Below the pieces are notes generated by a model, which did no database searches, had not been told where the DNA came from, and worked only from the letters and a program-made list of their open reading frames with translations. Both the position numbers and the translations under genes were made by a program. Of a DNA stretch of 64,000 bases, positions 53,401 through 59,556 are shown one piece after another. How positions within the stretch are numbered: the first letter of the stretch is position 1; each line of letters opens with the position of its first letter. Origin of the DNA: Microglena sp. YARC. Lineage: Eukaryota; Chlorophyta; Chlorophyceae; Chlamydomonadales; Chlamydomonadaceae. Location: the NCBI GenBank assembly GCA_022414725.1, contig CM039462.1:178288967-178352966 (forward strand), read 5' to 3'.

Positions 53401-53790
53401 GACAACACAACCAGGCCTCATTGATACAAGCACCTAGGGCGCATACCTGCTTTGTGCATTCTGCTTGTTGCACTGCCTGATCTTGCCTGAAGCTTGTCAC
53501 TGGAATATATGTGTACGTAGTTGAGCTCACAATCTAATTGAATCTGATCTTGATCTTGATCTTGATCTTGATCTTAGCCTTGACCTTGAAATTGAAATTG
53601 TTTCCTAGACTAGCGGTACTGTGGTCTGTCGTACATTCAGACCTGCCAGAATAGGATCTGCTTGTGCAAATAGTTCAGCTCACAATCTGAATGAGCACTG
53701 CCCCCCCTCCCCCGAACTTCGAAGCCCATCGAAGACCTTGACATTCTTGAAGCTCTGGATTTGCCTGCGGATGAAAGCGACACTGTGTAA
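36982..53790 (+). CDS. DUF4864-like protein with transit-peptide-like N terminus
   Basis: Function unknown. Exons: 36982-37268, 41340-42020, 44955-45056, 46527-46633, 48655-48761, 53725-53790 (TAA). Phases agree at all five junctions and the model gives 449 aa. Donors include CTGG|GTAAGA, TTGAA|GTAAGT and CACGA|GTGAGT. Residues 1-60 are rich in Arg, Ser and Ala with no acidic residue at the start ([17 protein letters not shown]), suggesting organelle targeting. Residues about 70-180 form a helix-rich domain ([20 protein letters not shown]). Residues about 186-276 are a Ser/Asn/Pro/Glu/Ala repeat linker (SSNPEASNN units). From about 300 on ([45 protein letters not shown]) it has the order of motifs I associate with DUF4864. 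The last exon is least certain: reading on past 48761 would end at TGA 48845 instead. About 15.5 kb of its length is intron, full of echoes and elements. Confidence 0.62.
37570..37861 (+). mobile_element. Dispersed element, family 1, long form
   Basis: Contains CTTCTGGGGGGCGGGAGC, GGTCACCCAGTTG, CTGACACGTCAGCCAACGG, CTCGTAACTAACTGGCTTCG, GCCGCGTCGCTTGCGAGGC and ATGACTTGTTC. It then has an extra 3' part (GCTGCACACCGTC, CCCAGGGAGCATACTAAGC, GGATTAGACAGTT, TGTCCAGG) shared with the copy at 42599. Confidence 0.75.
37879..38100 (+). mobile_element. Dispersed element, family 2
   Basis: CAGGGATTTCCCC, GCGAAATTATCGTTATC, AAAAAGGTATAAAAAGC, CACTAAAACGCTGTCCCTGG, AGGAGGCCTAAAACCAT and AAAAAACTGCATC. 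It follows the long family 1 copy by 17 bases. Confidence 0.75.
38160..38430 (+). mobile_element. CTATCAGCCTTCAGGCTGC family, two partial copies
   Basis: TGATTCCATGGTCTATCAGC, CTTCAGGCTGC and GGGTAGTATAAACGCTACTG at 38335-38425, with a degenerate upstream copy at 38172-38235. The relative at 23195-23290 has GGTCTATCGACCTTCAGGC and GGGCAGTATAAACG. Unclassified. Confidence 0.5.
38509..39220. mobile_element. Composite: family 2 (+), family 1 (-), family 2 (+)
   Basis: 38509-38742 is a family 2 copy. 38797-38998 is a family 1 copy in minus orientation (TGCAGCGTCGTAAGCGACGC at its left, GGGGGCTCCGCC at its right). 38998-39220 is another family 2 copy starting CAGGGATTTATTTTTCCGC exactly where family 1 stops. 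The abutment suggests insertion of one into the other's end. Confidence 0.75.
39335..39870 (+). repeat. C-rich tracts, three copies of a CACACAG|GTGATG unit, (ACC)n
   Basis: CTACCTGCCACACAG followed by GTGATGGTGGTAAAT and CCAACCTTAACCCTCC occurs near 39560, 39649 and 39754. The third runs into (ACC)n and ends at a GTTAACCAG|GTAAAG donor-like site. This looks exon-like but its phase does not fit the flanking gene. Confidence 0.7.
40525..40722. repeat. (CAC/CAT)n trinucleotide tract
   Basis: About 195 bases of CAC and CAT triplets. Poly-Val/Met and poly-Asp/Gly frames on the minus strand are artefacts. Confidence 0.95.
40800..41339 (+). repeat. Acceptor-derived minisatellite upstream of DUF4864-like exon 2
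   Basis: About a dozen units built on TTTAGCATCCACCTTCCTGC and TTTTTCCCTG, the acceptor (GTTTAG) and first bases (CATCCA) of the exon at 41340. Three near-identical 95-bp higher-order units start near 41000, 41095 and 41190 and include CACTCATGCTCATGTCACCC. Every unit presents a pyrimidine tract plus TAG or CG/AG variants. Confidence 0.9.
42051..42480. mobile_element. Family 1 element interrupted by a nested family 2 element
   Basis: Family 1 starts at TTTTTTTGGCGGAGCCC, runs to TTGCCACCTGTCGTT (42219), is interrupted by a minus-strand family 2 copy (about 42225-42444, from GTTTCAAATCTGAAAG to AAATTCCCTGG), and resumes with CTGTTGCCAACAAACTCCGC and CAATTTTC. The intact family 1 consensus has these parts adjacent, so family 2 inserted later. 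Confidence 0.8.
42599..42927 (+). mobile_element. Dispersed element, family 1, long form
   Basis: TTTTTGGCGGAGCTCCC, AAGGGGGCGGGAGCCCCC, CCGACACGTTAGCCAACGG, ATCGTTGCCACC, CACTCCGCCAATTTTCCGC, GTCGCTTGCGACGCTGCATA and GGGCTTGTTC, then the 3' extension (CTCACCGTCGTCC, CAGGGAGCATGCTAAGCAG, GGCGTGTCCAGG). Confidence 0.8.
43294..43479. mobile_element. hAT-like MITE, copy E (186 bp)
   Basis: Left end CAGGGTACTACTTCCTGCC, right end GCGCTTAGTAGTACCCTG; it is inverted relative to copy B. Flanks are GTTTAGAT (43286-43293) and GTTCAGAT (43480-43487), an 8-bp duplication with one mismatch. It is inserted inside the TTGAAGTGAG minisatellite, so it is younger than the start of that array. Confidence 0.88.
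44190..44395. mobile_element. TTCTAGGCAGCTCC family element
   Basis: TTTCTTTTGGGAGCTTCACA, CGGCAGCTTCCAGCC at the left and GGAGTTGCCTAGAAGCTACT, AAAAAAGAAAC at the right form an imperfect inverted repeat around AAAGCTTTCAGCTG and CTAGATTCATGTTTGACCC. Confidence 0.6.
44522..44950 (+). pseudogene. Two decayed copies of DUF4864-like exon 3
   Basis: Copies start near 44522 (acceptor TTGCAG) and 44733 (CTGCAG), about 210-220 bases apart, and match exon 3 at 44955. Both begin NDLAQAY as in the functional exon. Copy 1 has a TAA after CRRV and both have a TAG after GPWGP. Each unit carries the downstream block CAAGG, GGCAAGG, AGCTGCCTAGAA, ACTACT and (ACCATC)n, which derives from the TTCTAGGCAGCTCC family. 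Confidence 0.88.
45057..45720 (+). repeat. Echo of exon 3 3' edge and a TATATATTAATATATATCAT array
   Basis: 45184-45250 repeats the last about 50 bases of exon 3 plus donor (GGGCCATGGGGCCCACATCG, GAGCAAGCACGAGTGAGTG). 45340-45700 is a 40-bp AT-rich tandem array with CATCACTCATATCAAAGTAT, about nine units. Confidence 0.88.
45848..45900 (+). repeat. Echo of DUF4864-like exon 4 5' edge
   Basis: GTCAATGCAGGAAGTACAAA then GCTCTTTCCCGCATCAATCC resembles the functional acceptor and exon start at 46518-46560 (GCCAATGCAGGAAGTACAAA, GCCCTCGCCCATCC), then diverges. Confidence 0.75.
46131..46337 (-). mobile_element. Dispersed element, family 1, minus strand
   Basis: CCTATGCAGCGTCGCAAGCG, AAAATTGGCGGAGTG, GGCAACGATGGAG, GTTGGATGACATGTCAGGC, GGGGGCTCCCGCCCCC and AGAGGGGGCTCCGC. 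Clear mirror of the 42599 copy. Confidence 0.8.
46672..47058 (+). mobile_element. Family 1 copy, (ATG)n, then partial family 2 copy
   Basis: 46672-46878 is family 1 (TTTTTGGCGGAGCCCTC to GACACTGCATATAAATTGTT). (ATG)n/(ACG)n follows at 46879-46935. 46936-47058 is the 3' half of family 2 (CTAAAAAGCTACAAAAACAC, CGCTGTCCCTGGAGGAG, CCACTTTCAGATTTGAAAAA). Confidence 0.75.
47190..47395 (-). mobile_element. tRNA-derived SINE, copy 1
   Basis: On the minus strand it has an A-box-like TAGCTCAATGGAAGAGC and a B-box-like GGGGTTTGAATCCC spaced as in a tRNA. A body follows with ACCGCCATGGTAGCTTTGG and GGGGCTCCCTGAATACCACG, and the end is CAGGCGTTATCATTACTTT. Two further copies are at 54229 and 56460. Target duplication not clear here. 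Confidence 0.78.
47496..47870 (+). repeat. 170-bp segment duplicated at 53335, plus a 65-bp array
   Basis: 47518-47690 (GTGTGGGGCATTCTCTTTG, TGTTGGTGAACTGGTACCC, AAGCACCTAGGGCGCATACC) is almost identical to 53343-53515. Its end, CTGCTTTGTGCATTCTGCTT, GTTGCACTGCCTGATCTTG and TGTCACTGGAATGTATGTGA, is repeated about four times here but only once at 53.4 kb. Confidence 0.88.
47944..48295 (+). repeat. (GATA)n, (GGTA)n, (GGTG/GGAT)n
   Basis: About 340 bases of tetranucleotide repeats changing stepwise from GATA to GGTA to GGTG and GGAT. It follows directly on a family 4 fragment (TGTATGTTACTGTCCAGGG, AAATAGGCTAAAGGGACA), which may have supplied the seed. Confidence 0.95.
48311..48360 (+). repeat. 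Echo of DUF4864-like exon 5 5' edge
   Basis: An acceptor-like CTTCTCACAG followed by GATGCTATGCTTGGTGCTGG and GCAAGGCATGAC resembles the exon 5 start (GTTGCTCTGCTTGGTGTTGG, GGCAAGATATAAC) at 48655. The family 1 element at 48372 separates the two. Confidence 0.6.
48372..48597 (+). mobile_element. Dispersed element, family 1
   Basis: TTTTTGGCGGAGCCTTCCC, TCTGGGGGGCAGGAGCCCCC, AGGGTCACTGTGTTG, CTGGCTTCGGTCTCG, CACCTGTTGCTCTGATAGCC, CGCGTCGCTTGCGGCG and CTAAGACTTGTCG. Confidence 0.75.
48931..49130 (+). mobile_element. SINE-like element with long (TTTA)n tail
   Basis: Head GGTTGGCCCCAGTGAAAGC, AACGGGTTGGCCCCTCAACC, TCACGCCTAGTAACAAGGCG, TACTATTTA, then about 30 TTTA units to about 49128. Best example of this family, with the head intact and the tail grown. 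Confidence 0.75.
49131..50205. other. No recognised gene (C-rich tract, then unique sequence)
   Basis: 49150-49570 is C-rich with CACCC and CTTCCC motifs; overlapping Pro/Ser-rich frames are artefacts. 49575-50160 is more complex, with open frames on both strands (Arg-rich on minus, 49573-49875; Cys/Ser-containing on plus, 49841-50086), but no motif, splice context or repeat relationship that I recognise. Confidence 0.5.
50212..50475 (+). repeat. (TTTA)n microsatellite
   Basis: About 260 bases of TTTA units with a few TTAC and TGTA variants. It is followed by GCTACAGGCAGCTATAGGTAA and GGTTATTGGCACTG, which resemble the sequence around the DUF4864-like exon 5 donor (GTGAGGCTATTGGCACTG), a possible donor echo. 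Confidence 0.9.
50803..50875 (-). mobile_element. SINE-like element, TTTA family, tail lost
   Basis: On the minus strand: GGTTGCCCCCAGTGCAAGCG, AACGGGCTGGCCCCCTCAAC and ATCACGTCTCGTCATTAGGC, then the array GCATATTATTGATA in place of TTTA. Confidence 0.6.
50888..52640 (+). repeat. 12-bp satellite (GCAGATATTATT)n, about 1.75 kb
   Basis: About 145 units of GCAGATATTATT, with GCAGATATTGTT variants and periodic ATTATATTATATTATTGCAG spacers (near 50900, 51080, 51375, 52148, 52362, 52480, 52580). The long frames across it, one over 600 codons, have periodic ADII or LLQI peptides and are artefacts. Confidence 0.97.
52635..53720 (+). repeat. TTGATCTTGAACTTG arrays in larger 160-300 bp units
   Basis: Units begin TAGCTCACAATCTAATTGAAC, continue with CTTGATCTTGAACTTGAAAT repeats (longest 52975-53270), and close with TTCCCGGATTAGC, GTACACGAGAGTACTGCC and GAGTAGATGTAGGCTGTCC. 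Closures are near 52730, 52865, 53275 and 53610. The 53343-53515 segment duplicates 47518-47690. Confidence 0.9.
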
Positions 53791-54110
53791 GGGCTACTTG
53801 CCCTTAGCTATTATGCTACAGAATGGCTGGAAGGTACCTTCAGATGGGAACAGATTAACACTGTCCCCCCACACACACACTCTAAAGCCCATTGAAGATC
53901 TTGCAGCTCTGGATTTCATGTGGATAAAAGCGACACTGCATAAGGTTTACGTGCCCTTTCCTGTAATGCTACAGAACGGCTGGAAGACGCCCCACCATGT
54001 GAACATTGCCCCCCCTACCGCACACTTCACAGCCCATTGAAGATCCTGCAGCTCTGGATTTGCCTGCTGATGAAGGCTATACTGCAGAAGCAACCGCGCT
54101 GCTTTTCTTA
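53791..54110 (+). repeat. Two further copies of the DUF4864-like last exon
   Basis: CCCATTGAAGATCTTGCAGC at 53888 and CCCATTGAAGATCCTGCAGC at 54033 match the exon start at 53725 (CCCATCGAAGACCTTGAC). Each lies behind an AG (TCTAAAG; CTTCACAG) and a C-rich run, about 150 bases apart. Copy 2 loses the LPADE motif; copy 3 keeps LPADE and stays open for 37 codons. The block GCTACAGAATGGCTGGAAG follows copies 1 and 2. Confidence 0.7.
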
Positions 54111-54127
54111 TCGACGATAAGCAGCAG

Positions 54128-54525
54128 CTTTTAACCACAGAGGCTTCTAGGCAGCTCAACAGGCTTGCTATCCAGCCTAACCGCAAGCTCCCAGATCCGC
54201 CTGGGACAGGAAATAATCAGCTTTCAAGTAATGATAACGCCTGGTGGGGCGTGGTATTAAGGGAGCCCCGTTTTACAGCGGTAGGGAACGGGCCGCTACT
54301 TTATCTGGACAAAGCTACCATGGCGGTTGACAGCGACCGCGAACACTTTGGCGCACCCGTGGGGATTCGAACCTGGCACCTACGTCGTTCAAGGAGCTCT
54401 GCCATTGAGCCATTCGTTGAACGGGGGTATCAGCTTTCAAGCACTGCTAAAATCTTAGGATCTAGTCCAGTGGCTGGCTCAAGGAGCTGTCTAGAAGGTG
54501 CCGGAGAAGCCAAAAAGTGAAGCGC
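54128..54525. mobile_element. TTCTAGGCAGCTCC family element split by a SINE
   Basis: The left part (GAGGCTTCTAGGCAGCTCAA to AATCAGCTTTCAAG, to 54228) and right part (ATCAGCTTTCAAGCACTGC to GGAGCTGTCTAGAAGGTGCC, from 54429) join into one inverted-repeat element once the SINE at 54229-54428 is removed. Confidence 0.75.
54229..54428 (-). mobile_element. tRNA-derived SINE, copy 2, with 13-bp target duplication
   Basis: It is bounded by perfect direct repeats ATCAGCTTTCAAG at 54216-54228 and 54429-54441. On the minus strand the head carries an A-box-like TGGCTCAATGGCAGAGC and a B-box-like CAGGTTCGAATCCC; the body has CAACCGCCATGGTAGC; the end is ACCAGGCGTTATCATTA. A 13-bp duplication and RNA polymerase III boxes fit LINE-mobilised SINE insertion. 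Confidence 0.9.
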
Positions 54526-54589
54526 TGGAGAGAATTCACCCAAATAGCGCCAATTTATGAGAGCATGTTGTTTGTTGCTTTCCTTTTCA

Positions 54590-54950
54590 ACTATGAACAT
54601 CATCTTCTAGGCAGCTCCCCTGCCTGACTATTCTGCCATCCCTGAAACAACCTCGAGCACCTTGAAGCTGACACAATCAGCTGTCCAGAACTGCTGAAAT
54701 AGTTTGCAGCAGCCCAGCAGCTGGCTCAGGGAGCTGCCTAGAAGCTGCTAATAAAATTCGAAATAAAAGCCATGGGGTTGTTCACCCTCCTCATCTACAC
54801 AGCCTGTATGTCGGTACAGTACAGGGGTAGACCAAATACTGAAGGGACTTGTCCAACCATGACTGAAGGGGCTATAACGAAAAAGCTCTAATGAACTGAA
54901 CCCCAAACAATCATTTTACCAACGGGGGTGCTGAGGTCGTGCTACAGCCT
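54590..54950. mobile_element. TTCTAGGCAGCTCC family copy followed by family 4 copy
   Basis: 54595-54770 has CATCTTCTAGGCAGCTCCCC at left and GGGAGCTGCCTAGAAGCTGC at right as inverted arms. 54805-54950 is family 4 (TGTATGTCGGTACAGTACAG, GGACTTGTCCAACCATGAC, TGAACCCCAAACAATCATTT, GAGGTCGTGCTACAG). Confidence 0.65.
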
Positions 54951-56455
54951 GTTCTTCAATGCTTTCTGGGGCAACGTAAAGTATGACTTGATCAGTTGTC
55001 TCCTGGGATGAATGATTTAGAGTTGAATTTAATTGCTTCATGACGCTTAGTCGTCTTTCTAATCCTAAAATGAATTTCTCTCTGAAGAACAATTGTTTCC
55101 TTTGAGTTGAGTTGTCAACCGGGGTTGTTGAAGGATGACAGCGGCCGGCTGAGTCAGGCACATGTAAAATGCTGATGTACTGTACTGCCTATCCGTTTGT
55201 GGAGGGAGCCAGAGGCTCCCAACTTACTTCTTTGTGTGAATGTGAATGTGAATGTAAACTCTATCCTCGAACATACCAGTTCGTTTCCTGGTTGATTTAC
55301 TTCCTTATGAAGTTATGATCCATATCTGGTGTCAAAGGGTACTTCAAAGTCTATGCTTTGTGACAAAAGTGCATAACTTTTCACAAAATCTGAGTTTCAT
55401 GAGCCCAAATCCATGTTTTATGGACCCAAACCAATATCTCATGAGCCAGAATCTTCGTTTTAAATGTAACCGATCCTTTAAAATATGAGTCTTAGACGTG
55501 AAATGTAACTTTATGAACAAACCTGTTTTCAACCCCTCCATGAATTGGCCTAAAGACCGAAAAGCAGCCTTTCAAAGTTTGGGCAAACAACCTTTTGCCA
55601 TCTTGGATTGGATGAATAAATGTTTTTTTAACCAACTCTGGCCAGCTCACTATCTCCCTATTCCAAGTCCCCCCGTGAAAAACGAACTCGTTATCAAAAC
55701 AATCAAAATCTAAGCATTATTATCAAAACATACTTGATCCAATATTTTCATACATTCATGGATAAACTGAGGTAACTTTCAGCGACCTTCCACTTCTGGA
55801 TTGCACATCAGATGATGAAGAGGAATAATTTTGCTCTCAACGTGGGAAGTCAGTTTTTGCTACTTGCTTCTCGTATTCAGTAAGGCGTCGTCAGAACATT
55901 CAAACGCACATGATGTTCATTTTGAACGGTTCCAGAATCACATAGTTGACTCTCGCGATCATTCAAGGGGCCAATGGGTCGCTTCCATCTTTCATTTACC
56001 ACCAAACAAGTTAAAGTTAAAGTGCAATTTCCACCTGAACGTAGTGGGAGGAAGTTCTGAATCTAGCCATATTACGAACCACTTAGTAAGGTAGGTCTCT
56101 AAACATGACATAAGAGGGCATCTCAGGTTCTCCACCCTCAGCCCATGAAGAAGACATTCAAGGATAGTACACAGCCTTCTTCCTTCCTTTTAATTCAGAG
56201 CCATCATATCGACATATCTAGGGCGCGTATCTGATGACTTGGTGCTGTAAAAGAAAAATTGGCTGGATAACAGGAACTTCTCAACTTTGTTCCAGCTAAC
56301 CGGTTTAAGTTTCAAACGTCGCTTACCTCCATGTAAATTGGTGGCCATAGATTCATCCTGGAAATCTCCCAACCGTCTGCACTACCGTAAGGCTATACCC
56401 ATGTGAATCATGGCCGTAGACGGTGAGCAGCCTGCTGAAGGCTGGTATACGTAGT
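54951..56455. other. Region without a confident gene
   Basis: Unique-looking DNA with short frames on both strands. The best is a + frame ending at a CTTAGTAAG|GTAGGT donor-like site at 56091, with a hydrophobic stretch (SFCYLLLVFSKAS) near its start but no ATG. It could be an internal exon or chance. TTCATGAGCC-type pieces near 55390-55500 form a diffuse repeat. Confidence 0.4.
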
Positions 56456-56459
56456 AATC

Positions 56460-56680
56460 AAAGTAATGATAACGACTGGTGGGGCGTGATATTAAGGGAA
56501 CACGTCGTACGCGGGCAGAGAATGGTCTACCAACTCAACTGGACAAGCTACCATAGCGGTTAACAACGATCTGCAACGCACAGGGTGACCGTAGGGGGAA
56601 TCGAACCCCCGACCCCGCTTCGTTTCAGCGATTTGGTGTACCACTAGATCGATTGTATCACTGAAACGGGCTTCACATTG
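56460..56680 (-). mobile_element. tRNA-derived SINE, copy 3
   Basis: On the minus strand: A-box-like GATCTAGTGGTACACC, then a perfect T-arm GGGGGTTCGATTCCCCC, body CGTTAACCGCTATGGTAGC, CTTAATATCACGCCCCACC and end GTCGTTATCATTACTTTG. The body matches copies 1 and 2 but the tRNA-like head differs clearly from theirs. Confidence 0.82.
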
Positions 56681-56799
56681 TAATCATTTAATGAAAACAA
56701 ACCTTATTAAGAGCAGCCTCGCCTTTGTTTTTGAATCCTCCAAGCCGCTCAGTGTTTGGATACCCCCCTTGCTTGAATGAACCCTGCCATTCCCACTGC

Positions 56800-57000
56800 T
56801 TTTCTTTAGGCCACGAGAAGCTCCATCTAGGTAGCTCCCTGAGCCAGTCACTAGGCTAAGCCTACATATTTCAGCATTGATATAAAGCTAATTGTGCCAT
56901 CTTCCAGTTGCACACTTGCGCCAGGATTGGATGGATAGCCAGCCAAGGGAGCTGTCTAGAAGCTGCTACTCTCAGCCGGAAAGAAAAACAATAGCCATTC
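56800..57000. mobile_element. TTCTAGGCAGCTCC family element with inverted arms
   Basis: Left arm TTTCTTTAGGCC, AGAAGCTCCATCTAGGTAGC, TCCCTGAGCCAG. Right arm CCAGCCAAGGGAGCTGTCTA, GAAGCTGCTA, GGAAAGAAA. The arms are imperfect inverted repeats of about 50 bases around a unique core. MITE-like; target duplication not resolved. Confidence 0.65.
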
Positions 57001-57089
57001 CTAACAAAAGCAAATGTTTTTACAATTGAGGAATGTTTTGGAAGGCCGAAGGGGTGATCCCAACAGATCGAAGCTACAGCAGGACTCAA

Positions 57090-57850
57090 TACATGCACAA
57101 ACATATGCATGCACGACCACACACACACATGCACGACCACACTCATACACACACACACACAATTTCATGCACGACCATACACACACACACATGCACGACC
57201 ACACACACATATGCATCAACCCAAACACACACACGACCACACACACATGCACACACTGACAAACACATGTACGATCTCATTCACGCACACCCACATGCAT
57301 GGTCGCACCCACCCACACCTGCATGCATGAGCATGGCACACATGCACATACGTACAAACACATACACAGAACACACACCACACATAGACAGATACACACA
57401 AACAAACAACACACACCACATGGACACACGCACACAACCTTCACACACGCACACACTCCCAAACATGCACACATATGCACATACGAACAAACACACACAA
57501 ATAAAGAACACACACAAAACATAGACACACACACATACAAAGAACACACACCACAGACACACAAACACAACATTTACACAGACACACACACACACATACG
57601 AACAAACACATACAAAGAACACACACACAAACACAACCTTCACACACACACATGCACAATCGCACCCACCCACGAACAAACACATACACTGAACACACAC
57701 AACACATAGACACACACAAACACAACCTTCACGCACACACACACAGATGCACGATCGCACCCACCCACACACCCACAAGCAAAAACATACACATAACACA
57801 CATACCACGTAGATAAGTAGACACACGCAAACACAACCTTCACACTACCG
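57090..57850. repeat. CA-rich minisatellite
   Basis: About 760 bases of CACACGACCACACACACATG, CAAACACATACACAGAACAC and ACAACCTTCACACACGC repeats. Overlapping His/Thr and Cys/Val frames are artefacts. Confidence 0.92.
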
Positions 57851-57974
57851 GTTATGCATTCATGCAATGTTCAAGGATACACTCAATGGTGGGGACACAT
57901 GTCAGAAGCTGTAATGCGCTGTGCAGCTGTTCTCTCACGCATGAACGTCCTGTGTGGCTGTGATTGTCACAAGC

Positions 57975-58195
57975 CAAACATATATGCCGCTGTTTCCTTT
58001 TTGGGCTACACATCACAGCTTCTAGGCAGCTCCCTTTCCCCGTCCTTGGGATCAACCAGAAGCTAGTTAGCGCGCCTGAAAACTGAATATGACATTACTC
58101 AAATGATGCTGAAAACTTGGGGGTTGTCCCAGTGGCTAGCTGATGGAGCTGACTGGAAGCTGCCATGAGTGGCCCCCAAAATAAAAGTGATAGCA
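57975..58195. mobile_element. TTCTAGGCAGCTCC family element
   Basis: TTTTTGGGCTACACATCACA, GCTTCTAGGCAGCTCCCTTT, CCCCGTCCTTGGGATC on the left and TGGAGCTGACTGGAAGCTGC, AAAATAAAAG on the right. Closest dispersed relative of the units in the 7.6-8.6 kb tandem array. Confidence 0.65.
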
Positions 58196-59556
58196 TTCTG
58201 TAATCATACCAAACCAAACCAAAATATGAAGTGACCAGCTTGCCTGCTCATCGTTGGCGCGCGAAGTTCATTGGGCGAGTCGCGAAAGGCATACCGTAGC
58301 TGAAGAAGGGCCAATTTGATGGGCTTTGCCAGTGCTGGAAATCCCGCACATCTTGATTGTTTTGAAAATGTACGAGCGCAATGACCTGCGTATCCTCCAA
58401 GGGGCTGGCTTGAACTACCCTGCTCACCGGAGACACTCAAGACTCGTAGGGCCAGCTTGCAAGGTAGTAGATCTCGCTCTCAGTCTCATGTGGTCATCAT
58501 GTAGTAGTATTACCACACGTCTACGCACGGGTGAGGGGAGTGACCACACCGCTGACCTGGCGCCAGATCGATCAAGGCAGGTACGATAAAGGGAAAACAG
58601 ATATTAAGAATGAGCACGACGTGCGACCATGCATATCCAGGATTGCGGGTTTGCGATGCAGCGGTTCGGAAGTTTGGACCGAATAATGCTCACTAAAATG
58701 CTGAAGACAGGCCCTAAGGGGAAGGGCTCAGGATCGATTGTAACGGGGCATTCGCGACGCTTGCAGTGATGACGGCCGAACATTGGCAGTGACGACAGCG
58801 TTGGCAGCAACGCAAGTGCGAGCGCGGTCGGGTTCGAAGCGGCTAGGGAGCGAGGGCTGGGAACACCCTGACCCGAACACCTACTACCTGTTTTAAAATG
58901 GTACAGTTCCACATGACTGACAGACCCAGAAGGGGATCCCCGGAGAAGCTCGTGGCATGGGCCAACAGCTTCTGAATCAACTTCGTAACAAAGGTTAGGT
59001 GAATCCCAACCGAACGGTAACCGAATCACATTGCGAGGGCTTGGTTCTGGCTTGTGGGAGGGAGATCATGCCAGGCCGTGCCAAACCTACTCAGTCGAGA
59101 GAAACATCCGAGGGCGAGGAGGATTGAGGTATGAGGAATGGGTTGATCGCTGTTTGGCAGGGCTGGGTTCCAGCTTGGGGAAGTATGGGAAGTATAATGG
59201 TGGGCTCCACCAGCAAGGACGCCCTCACTCGCAGGGGACGCACCGGGTGCGGGTGCTGGATGCTGTTGCCCAGGGCCCTCCCATGGCCAGGTCCGGCCAG
59301 GTCCGCCAGGTCATCCACTTGCGAGGGGGGGACGCGAAGTTGCCCTTGCCGGTTGTGGGGCGAGAAACCTCTGTGGGCCAGGAGAATCGAACTCAGGGTT
59401 TGAGTGGTTAAACCTACCACATGCTGAGTGCGCAGGTCAATAAAACCATCCGACGCATCTTCCCTACCATTGGTGTGTATACCTCCTTCAAGCCCCTCGT
59501 TTCAAAATCTAGAACTTAGCTTAATTGCTCTGAATTGTCTGCTGATAGGAGTCAAA
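58196..59556. other. Upstream region of the aminotransferase gene; tRNA-like segment on minus strand
   Basis: No gene recognised; overlapping frames on both strands (58604-59029 minus, 59031-59411 plus) lack known motifs. Around 59370-59430 the minus strand has a B-box-like GAGTTCGATTCTCC and an A-box-like ATGTGGTAGG. This could be another SINE head or chance. 59240-59330 contains repeated GGCCAGGTCCG. Confidence 0.4.

Noticed and set aside
52948..53480. Frames with repeated [10 protein letters not shown] or [10 protein letters not shown] peptides
   Set aside because: Period set by the TTGATCTTGAACTTGAAA repeat; no independent coding evidence.
55831..56091. Secreted-protein-like frame
   Set aside because: No ATG at its start; only one hydrophobic stretch and one donor-like site support it.
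56560..56680. Functional tRNA gene on minus strand
   Set aside because: Good T-arm and boxes, but no convincing acceptor stem or canonical anticodon loop, and it continues into a body shared with two other SINE copies.
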